A stretch of DNA of 64,000 nt from Craterostigma plantagineum (lineage: Eukaryota > Streptophyta > Magnoliopsida > Lamiales > Linderniaceae), in contig JAPQWV010000652.1 in NCBI GenBank assembly GCA_027422505.1, positions 1-64,000 on the forward strand. The letters are read 5' to 3'. The notes beneath the pieces were generated by a model. It was not told where the DNA came from and made no database searches. It saw only the letters and a list, made by a program, of their open reading frames with translations. The number at the start of each line of letters is the position of its first letter. Within the stretch, counting starts at the first letter, position 1. Shown piece by piece: positions 23,868 through 34,521 of the stretch. A program made the translations under genes and the position numbers.

Positions 23868-23957
23868 AGTGGCTAGCTAACCCAGAAATTTCAAAAATAA
23901 GATTGTAAAGACGTAGGATGTATGGTAGATGATGCTATGGTGTTGTTCGACCAATGT

Positions 23958-23967
23958 CTATTTATAG
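23958..23967 (-). promoter_or_regulatory. TATA box for the antisense ORF
   Basis: CTATAAATAG on the minus strand is a textbook plant TATA box about 90 bp before the antisense ATG, which would leave a leader of roughly 60 nt. The 688-bp tandem duplication begins in this box, so only the proximal copy is next to the ORF. Confidence 0.55.
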
Positions 23968-25340
23968 GCATGAATGGCACAAAAATATCATTATCATACC
24001 CGGCAAATCCCATGAATGATACAGACGAATTTTTGACTTGAATGATCTGACGCCGCGCGAGAAAGTGATATTTCGTTTGTCGATTATCAGATTTTTCCTT
24101 GCGCCAATCGTCCTCGAAAAATTCGTTGATTGCGTGTCAATCATAGTTAAAATATATATTAAATAATAAAACGTATTATAAAAAAAAAAATAATAATAAT
24201 ATAGCAGTCACGGCCAATGATTCGGAAGTCACGGCCGCGACTATGGCCAACTACAGCCACTGCTCAAATTCACGGCCATGTGCTTAGTCACTCACGGCCG
24301 TGAATCGTTGATCAACAATCCATGGCTGCCACTGCCTACATTCACGGCGTGTGACCTACTTAGTCACGGCCGTGAACAATACATAACTCGTACACTGCCC
24401 ATAGTCACGGCTTGTGCATAAATATTCACGGCCGTGACTCCTACATGTTATAAATAAATAAAAAAAAAAACAAATAGTGTCACGGCCCGTGTCTCGGAGT
24501 CACGGCCGTGAAGGTGATGGGTTAAACTCACTGCCCCACTTCACGGCCCAAGACACTCGACTCACGGCCGTGAGATAGACCAAAGAAGCATTCTGCTCTT
24601 CTTCACGGCTAATTGAGCGTCATTCACGGCCGTGAATGACGCTCAATTATCATAGGCATGAATGGCACAAAAATATCATTATCATACCCGGCAAATCCCA
24701 TGAATGATACAGACGAATTTTTGACTTGAATGATCTGACGCCGCGCGAGAAAGTGATATTTCGTTTGTCGATTATCAGATTTTTCCTTGCGCCAATCGTC
24801 CTCGAAAAATTCGTTGATTGCGTGTCAATCATAGTTAAAATATATATTAAATAATAAAACGTATTATAAAAAAAAAATAAATAATAATAATAATAATATA
24901 GCAGTCACGGCCAATGATTCGGAAGTCACGGCCGCGACTATGGCCAACTACAGCCACTGCTCAAATTCACGGCCATGTGCTTAGTCACTCACGGCCGTGA
25001 ATCGTTGATCAACAATCCATGGCTGCCACTGCCTACATTCACGGCGTGTGACCTACTTAGTCACGGCCGTGAACAATACATAACTCGTACACTGCCCATA
25101 GTCACGGCTTGTGCATAAATATTCACGGCCGTGACTCCTACATGTTATAAATAAAAAAAAAAAAAAAACAAATAGTGTCACAACCCGTGTCTCGGAGTCA
25201 CGGCCGTGAAGGTGACGGGTTAAACTCACTGCCCCACTTCACGGCCCAAGACACTCGACTCACGGCCGTGAGATAGACCAAAGAAGCATTCTGCTCTTCT
25301 TCACGGCTAATTGAGCGTCATTCACGGCCGTGAATGTGCG
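23965..25340. repeat. 688-bp direct tandem duplication with palindrome array
   Basis: Two copies (about 23,965-24,652 and 24,653-25,340) are nearly identical; I noticed only poly(A)-length changes and a few substitutions. Each holds six TCACGGCCGTGA palindromes at about 60-75-bp spacing plus half-site variants. This is the same palindrome as in the LTR promoter. A 60-residue minus-strand ORF repeats in both copies, but it is probably only open by chance. Confidence 0.9.
24611..24648. repeat. Perfect 38-bp palindrome at the duplication joint
   Basis: AATTGAGCGT at the left arm end matches its reverse complement at the right, with CACGGCCGTG in the middle and no spacer. In the second copy the right arm is lost after GTGAAT. 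The palindrome therefore sits exactly where unit 1 meets unit 2. Confidence 0.9.
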
Positions 25341-26134
25341 ATTTTAACCTATGAAAATTCATTTCATCTCCTCCTTTCGCTTATTTCACACCGAAAACTT
25401 CCAAAGATCGACACCACCTTCGCCAAATCCATCCCGAAAAACACAACTCCGGCCACCACGTTCGCCACTTGCAATTTTAGCGACACCAAAACAACCATCT
25501 TCCCTCTTTTTCACAGTGATTAACTCAACAAGGTATGTCCTTTTCTCGCAAGGCTCTTAATGAACGATTTTCGCATTTTTTTCGGATTTGGGTTCGAATC
25601 GAACGTTCACATTGCTCTCCCATGGAAAGATTTATGCTATAAACGTGTTGAGCTTGACAGATTTGTCGTTTTGGTGTGTTAATTTCGATTTTGGGCGATG
25701 AACCCTAATTTTCAAAATTGGGGCTTTTACAATTTGGGTCAAGTTTGGTGTTTGTATTGCTCTTCATGGTTAGATTTATGCTTTGAACGCCTTGGGTGTG
25801 ATCAATTTCTTGATTTCGTCCGTTGATTTTGATTTGGGAATGCTAAACCCTAAATTCAATATTTGGGGAATTTTTGGAATCTATGACGCAATTGGTTGTT
25901 TTAATGGTTTATTTAGCGTTGATTCATCGTTTCAAGTCGAAGAGTATGCTTGATTGCCCAATGTTTGCGATTAGAGAGAATGTTCAGCTTGTTTATTATG
26001 TGTTCGCCAAAATGCTGCTTTGAATGTTCATATGTTCTTGCTATAGAATTGTGCATTTTGTCGCTAAGTTGGTCGAGTCGAGCTGTGTTGATTATTTTTT
26101 TTCTCGCCAACTCACATTTGGACTTCTAGGTATC
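25341..26134 (+). promoter_or_regulatory. Leader and probable 5'-UTR intron of the env-like ORF
   Basis: After the last palindrome the sequence becomes pyrimidine-rich (25,360-25,510) like a plant 5' UTR. CAACAAG-GTATGTCC at 25,532/25,533 is a strong donor and TTCTAG at 26,129 a fitting acceptor, six bases before the ATG at 26,135. The 597-bp interval is T-rich with AAACCCTAA-type words, as in plant leader introns. This is inference from motifs. Confidence 0.45.
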
Positions 26135-27471
26135 ATGGGTAAGAGCCGAACCGCTGCAGGACGTGCTAACGATTCGCGATCAACGAGTCGTTCACGTCGA
26201 GGCCAAAACACGCCGTCGCTACTAGAATCTATGGGGCAGTTGACGACGAGACGCACCAGGCCCGTTACAACAGGCTAAAGAGCACGGAATTCATTCTGAC
26301 TGATCAGATTGACCACGACACGCTGGAAAAATATCACATCGACCAGCAAGTGGCCGGCTACGCGTCCCTCAGCGGATGGCTCGACTTCTTCCACATTGAC
26401 GAGCCGGCCTATAAGGAGCTAACCTTGGAGTTCTTATCCACCTACAATTTCAACGAGCACGGGCGTGACAAAATCACATTCAGGGCGTTTAATACAGAGC
26501 ATACCGTCGATGAAGACGATATTTGCACGGCGCTTGGATTGAATGTACCAGACTTTGGAGAACAGGGCCAATACCCAGATGCATATTACAAGGAGTACCT
26601 TAGCTATCCGCCGCAGCGCCAGACCTATTGGGAGGAACTCGTGCGACCCGGCGAACCTGCCTTTAGTGTGAAGACCTCGAAAGCGTCTTCGCTCAGGAGC
26701 CCTGGTTTACGTTACATCCACCGGTTGCTTTCGACCTCGCTCACACCAAGGGGCGACTCGCACGGCGCGATTGGACTTCGCGATCTGTACTACTTGGTCA
26801 GGATGCAGCATGGTCAACTGGTGCACTTAGGATTGGGCATGGCACACGCCTTCAGTGCCCAGGCTGATGTTCGTAGTCACGGGAAGATCGCAGTGGGGCC
26901 GTTTATTACGAAGGTTATCAAGGGGATGAACTTGTGGCCAGCGAATCCACCAGAGATGACGATTGTGGGTGGGCGAAACCTGGTGAACGAGGACATGATG
27001 CTCAAGATGAAGATGCTGATCAAAGCGCCGAATTGGTCCCGTTCGAACAAGGTCTTTGTTTGGCACGCAGTTTACCGTGGGCATACGGACCTCGGTGAAG
27101 CATTCCCTGAGCCACTGGAAATTGAGGGTGCGGGGCCATTCCCCATTCACCCAGACACTGCCGGCACTTCCCATTCCTCCGGCTACCACGAGGGGGAATC
27201 ATCAGGGGTCGCTCCTTACGCGTCAGCCGCAGACCTTCACACACTGCGCGAGGACATGCTCCGCTACCATCAGGAGGCCATACAGCGTGACGAGGAGACA
27301 CGACGCCGTCAGGACGAGTACGAGCGTCGAAACGAGGAAGCCCACAGACGCTATCGCGAGGAGCAAGAGCGATATGAGATGGCTCTTAAAGCCATGGAAG
27401 ACGCGGTCAGGCGATCACAGGAGTCACTGGCGTTCCTTCGCCCTCGGCCGCCCTCACCACCACCACCTTAG
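26135..27471 (+). pseudogene. Athila ORF1/env-like gene with a frame break
   Basis: An ATG at 26,135 opens MGKSRTAAGRANDSRSTS, a basic Ser/Arg-rich start, but after about 35-40 codons the homologous frame shifts by one near 26,235. From there the frame runs unbroken to 27,471, including the 373-aa ORF from 26,350. Its domain resembles the plant retrotransposon ORF1 C-terminal family of Athila: SGWLDFFHIDEP, LTLEFLSTYNF and TFRAFNTEHTVDEDDICTAL. The C-terminus is an Arg/Glu-rich coiled coil (RRQDEYERRNEEAHRRY) ending in a Pro run. No clear signal peptide or transmembrane helix was seen, so an envelope role is only by lineage. Confidence 0.75.
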
Positions 27472-29081
27472 TTCCAACTGCAGTTGGGATTTTTCTTTTG
27501 TAAAACACTGTCTGTTTGGTCTAGTCATCCAGACACTTTTGATGATTATGACTCGTTTTGCTGTTTACTTCTTATTTCCATCGTACGTTTAATTTTCTTT
27601 TCAGTGTTTTCAGGAAACGTGTCACAATTTATGCCACTACAACCCAAAATATTCACAATCAGTGAAGCAACCATGTTCAAACTATATCAAATGATGGAGG
27701 CAGGGCCACGCCAATTTTTCAGGGGAGTCACGTTCTTTTCAACTTCTTTTACCTTCCTGTTATTTATTTTACACGTTGAGGACAACGTGAATCTTAAGTG
27801 TGGGGAGGGGGAATTGTGTTGGGAATTTTGTTGAAAAGTTACGTGAAATTTTTTTTTAGGTGCCGTGGCTATTAAATCTATGAAAATATGGCATGATTGT
27901 TTGCGTTCATCTCAATGTGGATTGCATATTAGGGAGTCTACTGAGCGATGAAAGACATGCATCAGTGATTTAATCTTTTTAGCATGAATAGATATAGTGT
28001 TGCTTTGAGAGATTCACACACATAACCCATGTTCCGTTGTGAGAGTTTGAGCTGACGAGCTTTTGCTCATTTTTCTTGGTTGTGTGAGTAGTGCATAATT
28101 TACGTCTCTCTAGAACTTGCTTGTTTGATACGCATTGAAATTGCTTATAGTATGTTTTGTATGAATATGACGAAGGCATTAGGAAATAAGTCCAGGGCCA
28201 AAGTTTCCAACCACGACTGATCACCGTAGTTAGCCACTTTGAGCCTAAGCCTATTTATTTCTTACACTTCGTATATCATAAGCCACTAACCTAAATTAGC
28301 CTCCAGAGATCATCTGAACCCGAGTTAAGCAGGAAGTGAAGGTTGAATGTCAAAGTCGAAAAGCGAGTCGGATGACCCGACAACTCCGAGACAACGCCGA
28401 AAGCAGTGGAGAACGCCTCAATGTGAAAAAAAAAAAGAAAAAAAAAAAAAGCGAAGTGGAACGAGGATAAGCTATTGAAAAAAAAAAAAAAAAGAACCTT
28501 TCCTTTGATAATCTTCCGGTCTCGTGAATTCCACATCATTCCATCATTTCGAGACTTGGAAGAAGAAAGGCTTAGTGGAACGCAGCAGAAATAAGAGAAT
28601 ATGAAGACGGCGTAATCAAAAGGGTTGATCCTGGCGCGCTTTAGACAATGACATGAAGACCGACACGACTGCTACTCATATGTGATCCCACTACCACCTC
28701 ATTACTATCTGAACCCATTTAACCCGAAAAGACCTTCTGATTCATGCTAACTGCTTTAAGTTGTAGACGTGCGATTGACTAGCAAGCATATGGTAGAGAC
28801 TAGATTATTGCATGAATTGAGTGATTCACCGATTTATTGGCCTATACACTGAGTGATTTGAGTGAATCCCTGTGAGGTGTGGATCTCGATTGGTAGTGCT
28901 ATGGAAAATTCGTGTTGATAAGTCCTGATTATTGTTGCAGTGTCTATAATTGCTTGCTTGATTTCATTTTGTGTTTTCCATCTGCGTTGGTGAATTGTGA
29001 ATGGTCGTGCCATTATCTTGATAACCTTTTCTTGCTTTTAATTTGCTTGAGGACAAGCAAAAGCTCAAGTGTGGGGAGGTT
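27472..29081 (+). other. 3' non-coding region of the Athila-like element with two polypurine tracts
   Basis: AAGTGTGGGGAGGGGGAA at about 27,794 and AAGTGTGGGGAGG at about 29,067, each after a TTGAGGACAA phrase, are polypurine-tract-like. Only the second abuts the LTR. Between them lie A-rich runs (28,420-28,495) and no credible ORF. The first may be an internal or ancestral plus-strand primer site. Confidence 0.65.
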
Positions 29082-30685
29082 TGATAAACGTATTTTAATA
29101 CGTTTATTGTTATGTTTATTTGGGTTATAATAGGAAAGTTTTGATCATTCTATGCATTTATTGGCTCTATTTACACCCATTTAAATATTATAGGACCTTC
29201 GAATGATTATCGAGCGAAAAGGAACGAAAACGAGGCGAAAACGACACGAAAATGACGAAGTTTGAAGCTGCCAGAAAGAAGTCACGACCGTGAATGATCT
29301 TGCAAGAGGCCGTGAACGCGGGCAGTGAGTTCAATAGAGATAAGCCTCAAGATTCACGGCCGTGAATGCCTATGCAACTGACCGTGAATCGCGGCAGAGG
29401 GTTCTTCGAAGATGTGTTCACCTCTTCACGGCCGTGAGTCATGACACCCTAAGCCGTGACAACAGGCAGTAGCTCAAGATTTTACATTCACGGCCGTGAA
29501 CATTTATGTACGAGGCCGTGAACCTGGACAGAGAGCTCAACGAAGGAAAATTCCATTCATTCACGGCCGTGACTGCAGATGTAACAAGCCGTGACTCATG
29601 CCAGAAAGTCAAGAAATAGGGTTTTTAGCCGCCGTCACGGCCGTGAAGGCCCGTTAAGAGGCCGTGAACGTGCCAAATTTCAAGGTTTTGGCCCATTTTC
29701 GAAGGATAAAAGGGGAACCCTCCTTACAACTCAAGAACAACTTGATAGGGACGAAAATTTAGAGCAAAGAGGAGAAGGAAGAACACTAGAAGCAGTCCCG
29801 TGATTCGGAGAAGCTCAAGGGACGATCCGACGACGAAGCTACGCTCATACGATCGAGGAACGAGAGCTCCACCTCGAAAACGCCATATTCACTTCTTAGG
29901 GAAGTTTTTATGAGTTCTCTATCCTCGTTACCTTTAAATCTCGTTGTTGTGACGTTTAATATGAGTAGCTAATCCTCTTGTGTGTTTGGGAATAGATGAA
30001 CGTTGGGTTATGTCGTAGTTAAGGCGTAGGATAATCGTGAACACGTGTATTCGACAATTTATCGTTCTATGATATTGTTTCTTCGTATCAATATGTCTAT
30101 GTGTTGATATGAATGCGTGGTGTATCGCTTAGGGCGACAGCTAAATAACGATCAGGCCGTTTATAGACGTTAGGATTCGAGTATAGGGCGACAGCAAATA
30201 CTCAATCCTCGCAATCTAGTAATCGCTGAACTTAGATTCCCACGAACGTTTAGGGCGACAGCAAATCCGTGAGTGGGTAGGAAATTATTGCGATTTAGTC
30301 GATTTTCACGTCGGAGCGATATTCCGTAGCTTTAGCCGACAGTACCTAGCGGGATTCGAATCCCGAACACATATTTGTCACCTCAAGTCACTTTTATTAC
30401 TTCTAGTTGTGTTCCTTAGTCTTTCAATACTTTAAGTTGCTTTGTTAAATTAGTTCATAGTATAAACAAATCCTGTTATTTTATTTAGGTTAAATATCGA
30501 ATCGATAGGTCAATACTAGTAATCAATTTATTCCTCGTGTTCGATACTCGGATATTCACTATAGCTATATTACAAACGATAGGTACACTGCCTATCGCGC
30601 GTGATTCTAGTTATAATATATTCGTTTTAATTATTACTTGACGTACTCGCACAAATATTTATTTAAACATACACGCACGCGATCA
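29082..30685 (+). repeat. 3' LTR of the Athila-like element
   Basis: Same length and ends as the 5' LTR. Differences seen by eye include TCACGACCGTGA instead of the first palindrome, GGGCAG for GGGTAG, TTCAAT for TTCGAT, and single-base indels in an A run and a T run. Confidence 0.95.
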
Positions 30686-30690
30686 AGGTT

Positions 30691-30830
30691 TATGCAAAGG
30701 GTGAGAAAATAATTATTGAAAAGGGTGAGAAAATATTAAGAATCTCATCTCAATATTGTTCCTTCAAGATTTCAACGACAAAACACTTCCGTTAGAATGC
30801 TTCAATAAGAATACGGAAACAAAATTTAAA
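30691..30830. other. Right-hand remainder of MYB-flank copy 3
   Basis: It continues the spacer split by the Athila insertion (AGAATCTCATCTCAATATTG, then CCGTTAGAATGCTTCAATA) and then leaves the duplicated sequence after GGAAACAAA. No copia LTR follows, so this is a candidate empty site for that element. Confidence 0.55.
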
Positions 30831-31026
30831 AATAATAAAAAAAGAAGGGTATATAAAATATCTTTTTTAAATGTAAAAATGTGTATGTATTAAATTGCAA
30901 GGCTGCATGGCAGATATAGCGGACGTATATCAATGACAAAAGTTTCCAAGAGATAAATAAGCAATTATTATATTGAGTAGTTTCAAAGCCATTATTATAC
31001 ATATTATTTTGAGTTTATTATTATAG

Positions 31027-31458
31027 GGTACATACACATAAATACTCAATTGAATAAAATTTTTACACATAGTTACGCATATCAGAAAATTTTACAGATT
31101 GGTACCCGATTTAATTTTTACCAGTTTCTTTAGTCATGCCGTACCTTCCTGTGTGTATATTGCGTACCATAACACGTTGATATAGGGTACCTAATTGTAG
31201 CATACGCCGTACCTACGGCATACCTGTGTGTTACATAGGGCGTACCTAAATGTAGCATACGTCGTACCATTTTCTGTTATGTAGGGTACTCAAATGTGTT
31301 GATATAGGGTACCCAATTGTGTTGTATGGTGTACATGCGGGGATCGGGTACTTATATGCAAAAAATTTATTCTGTTAGGTACCTACATATAAAAAAATCC
31401 TGACATGGTACTAAATTACAAGTTTTTATCCAAATAGGTACTTATGTGTAAAGACCCC
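31027..31458. mobile_element. MULE-like MITE with 9-bp TSD
   Basis: The inverted ends share ACACATAA and GTAC words over about 40 bp. TTATTATAG is repeated at 31,018-31,026 and 31,459-31,467. The interior consists of GTACC-rich phrases (TAGGGTACC, GCATACG). No ORF is present. The 9-bp duplication fits Mutator-like elements. Confidence 0.65.
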
Positions 31459-31794
31459 TTATTATAGGAGCATGCATGTATGATTTCTCTAAACATGTGC
31501 GTGCGTGTATTTACATACATTTCAGTTTCGAAGAATTTCTAATCACGATAGAAAGCTTGCCTACCTATAAATACATCAAGACAAGGGCTGTCTCCATATA
31601 TTAATTAGTTTAATTATAATCAATTAAATGAGGCGTCCTAATCATCCCTTTCTTTAACTCCGAATCATTGTTTTAGACGGAAAATGAAAGATTTGGTTCC
31701 TTTTCTTTCGCTATTTTAATGTTACATAATCACTAGGCTTTTTTCCCAATTGTCGACCAAAATAAGCATTACCATATTAAACATATAATATATA

Positions 31795-32099
31795 TCTTCT
31801 ATTATATAAAGGATCTAAGGTGGCTAAAAACTGTCAATTTGGTCTGTCGTCTAATTTACAATTTAGTCCACATATTTGTAAATTTAATAAGTAATCATTT
31901 CACTTCTAAATTTTTTTAGTTTTTGCAATTTATCCAACAACATTAGTTTTCATTTTATATGTTGGAAAACTATATTTCTATCTATTAAGTAATATAGTCA
32001 AAACTGAAGGTTTTTTTTTTTTGGAATGAATCAAAACTGAAGTAACATAAATATAACAATATTTTTTAGCACAAACATAGAGTATGCTGAAAGTACTAG
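31795..32099 (+). mobile_element. Short Helitron-like element
   Basis: It starts TCTTCTATTATATAAAGG after an A, like many plant Helitrons (TCT...TATAAA). It ends CTAG before T, preceded by a possible hairpin (AGCA...TGCT). A diverged relative with the same start, internal AATTTGGTCTGT and same end lies at 62,033-62,298. There is no Rep/helicase coding sequence. Confidence 0.45.
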
Positions 32100-32965
32100 T
32101 ATATACATGTGTGTACCAGCACGAAAAGGAATTATTTACATGCATCACTAGGATTATACTATCGTCTATCTTTAGTCTTGTTTTCCGCTCTATTGAGTTC
32201 AAGGTTGTTTTTAATTTTAGTTTACTTAGTAGAATAATGATAGTTTACAACATACTGGTCGTTTTTAATGTTTACCTGCAAATGTTGGCAACATAAATTG
32301 TATTGTTTAGATATGGTGTTTGGTCCCCCCAAATTACAAATTGTATTACACAGATATCTATAATATATTATACATAAATTATTGGGTGAGTTTGTGAAGC
32401 ATATGATGATTGAGGCGTTAAATAGAAGACCCCATACCTTCATATAATATAATACCGATATATAAAAACGATGAGTTATTATTAACGTTCATTAAATTCG
32501 ACTAGGGTTTGGTGCATTCGGTTACTTGTATAAAAATCGACATTTGTCCATCGTTAGCCAGGAAGACCATTATCGCTCAAATGGCAGTCTTTTTACTGAT
32601 AAAGTGCAAAGAAATATTTAGTATGAAAATTTAATATTTTCTTAAAATGATTTCACAAGAATATTTTAAAATTTTTAAAAAAATAAAAATAAATCGATCG
32701 TTTTTTACTTTTAAAAAGGAAATTATATATGAACGTCTCCCATGCATGATAGTAGTAGAATAATTCAACCGGTTAAAAAAATTAAGAAATAAAATAGGAC
32801 CACACGCATGAAATCATATAACTATTTGACTAACGCAACGTGACACGAATTGATCATACATATTGTTAAAATCTTCTCCGAAAAATAAATGAATCAATTA
32901 TGATGAAGCCAGACTGTTTAGGAAGTCGACCTGGGTGAAATATTAGCCACATTTTTCTTATTGTT
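32100..32965. other. Intergenic AT-rich region
   Basis: I see no gene, RNA gene or bounded repeat here. Short ORFs on both strands lack any domain or codon pattern. Confidence 0.5.
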
Positions 32966-33910
32966 AAGGATTGTTTAAAAGTATTTCACGCAATTATAAA
33001 TCACAATCTGTAAAACCTCAGGCAAGTTTGTCTCTAATTGCATTATGGTTCACACGGAGGCAAAGCAACTAACTTCAGACTCTCCCCCCTTCTTTTCTCC
33101 CCCTTCTCTCTAACCTAACCCTAACTTCTCCACACAGCCGCCCCCTTCCCCCCCTCCTCCCTTCCTCCCCCTCCTCCGTTAATGGAGGTAGGGGAAACAT
33201 GGAGGTGGGGGGAGCCCTCCTTTTGCAAGTTTTTCTCATTTCCTTTTATATAAAAAAATATATAAAAAAAAAAATCGACCGCCCACCACCGTCCGCCGCC
33301 TTCTCCCGCTTGCCACCATCATGCTGGCCCCCTCCTCCACTGACGCCATCGGCCTCCACCATCTGCAGCTGCTGAGAGTCGCCGCCCGCCCCGTCTTGCC
33401 GGCGTCTCGCTGAAGCTGCGGCCGGCATCCGCCGCCTCTCCACCATCTCACCGCCAACTCGCTGCTCGCCGACAGCCGACCGCCGACCGCCGACCGCCGC
33501 GCCACACCTCACTATCGTCCACCCGCGAGTCTTCTGTGGGGAGCTCGTTTCTCCGGCCATTAGGTCGGGAGCTTTTTCTCCCGTTGTGGAGCCATTTCTC
33601 CCTTGTGGAGCCTCTTCCGATAAAGACGATAACCTCGAGTCGTTGAACAAAAATAATGTAGAGTACCGTAGATTTGGATTAATAACCTTTTCTGTCGTAT
33701 GTTCTATAGATTTTTGGTCCAAGTTCGAGGTTTATTTCGTTTTCTGTCGGCTTGTTGTTTTGTTTTCGTGTTGCAGTGTTCCTTGTGAGCCTTTGTTTCT
33801 CTACCGGATACTGTGTTACCGGAGAGACCCTTTGGGCTATCTAGCCCTGTATCTTTGTTTATTAATGCAAACTATCGTTTCCGGGAAAAAAAAAAGGATT
33901 GTTTAAAAGT
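32966..33910 (+). mobile_element. Internally deleted LINE-type retroposon with 17-bp TSD
   Basis: The 17-bp word AAGGATTGTTTAAAAGT occurs at 32,966-32,982 and 33,894-33,910. The insert ends in a short poly(A) after TTTGTTTATTAATGCAAACT, which looks like a plant L1-type 3' end. The front has a pyrimidine-rich stretch (TCTCTAACCTAACCCTAAC) and a GC-rich Pro/Arg-coding region. It has no endonuclease or RT, so it is a 5'-plus-3' deletion derivative, or possibly a retroposed transcript. Confidence 0.8.
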
Positions 33911-34410
33911 CAAGTGTTTACGTGGACGACGTAATAACGTCACATGGATTTTCATTTGGTGCTTTTACTTTATATTTACTTGGCCCTCGATAGTATTAAT
34001 GGTAATGGTTACTTAATCTTTCAATTTGCGTATTATGTATATGTAGTTCAATAATAAAGAGGGAAATAAAAACGGAACGAGAGAACAAGTACTACTAATC
34101 TCTCAATAATTGGATGACATAAGATATTCTTTACAAACACAATTACTGTAATTCCACTAAATTATAAGATTTAATTAGTTGCAGTTTAATTGGCTGATAA
34201 TGAGCTCGTCGTCTAAAAAGGCAAGGAAACATGCATGTGTAAATAATGAATGAACAAATTGGGAAAAAAAAATCATCAATTGTATTAAAGCTATTTAATT
34301 TAAGGTCATCCATAGATATGATAGGTGTGGGTCAGTAGCTAGCAGTACCACATTTGTTTGCCATGGAATGGAACCTTTTACAGTTAGCATTATTGAATTA
34401 GGACAAGACA
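33911..34410. other. Intergenic region
   Basis: AT-rich sequence without supported features. It ends at the AAAG microsatellite. Confidence 0.5.
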
Positions 34411-34413
34411 TAA

Positions 34414-34449
<36 letters not shown>

Positions 34450-34452
34450 AAA
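34411..34452. repeat. (AAAG)n microsatellite
   Basis: About ten uninterrupted AAAG units followed by a short A-rich run. Confidence 0.95.
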
Positions 34453-34521
34453 AATGAAGAAGAGACAGACAACCACCGTAAGCTGCCTGGAAAGTGGAAA
34501 CTATTCACGATTGGCCATATT

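Larger units (their letters stand above)
15941..30685 (+). mobile_element. Athila-like Ty3/gypsy LTR retrotransposon, 14.7 kb, young
   Basis: The element has two 1,604-bp LTRs starting TGATAAACG and ending GCGATCA. It is flanked by the 5-bp target duplication AGGTT (15,936-15,940 and 30,686-30,690). The order is LTR, primer site, gag-protease, RT-RNase H-integrase, a non-coding region with tandem repeats, an Athila ORF1/env-like gene, polypurine tract and LTR. The primer site, the DLGAS protease and the extra 3' ORF all point to the Athila lineage. By eye the LTRs differ by about three substitutions and two one-base indels, so insertion is recent. Coding regions nevertheless carry at least three disabling changes. 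Confidence 0.95.

Noticed and set aside
23962..24832. Twin 60-residue minus-strand ORFs at 23,962 and 24,650
   Set aside because: They are identical because of the tandem duplication, lie upstream of the antisense TATA box and show no recognisable protein features.
24190..25345. CRISPR-like array of palindromic repeats
   Set aside because: Plant nuclear DNA inside a retrotransposon; repeats are 12-bp palindromes with variable half-sites and there are no cas genes.
33246..33722. 158-residue minus-strand ORF
   Set aside because: Low-complexity Arg/Gly/Ala sequence inside a retroposon; explained by its GC-rich composition.
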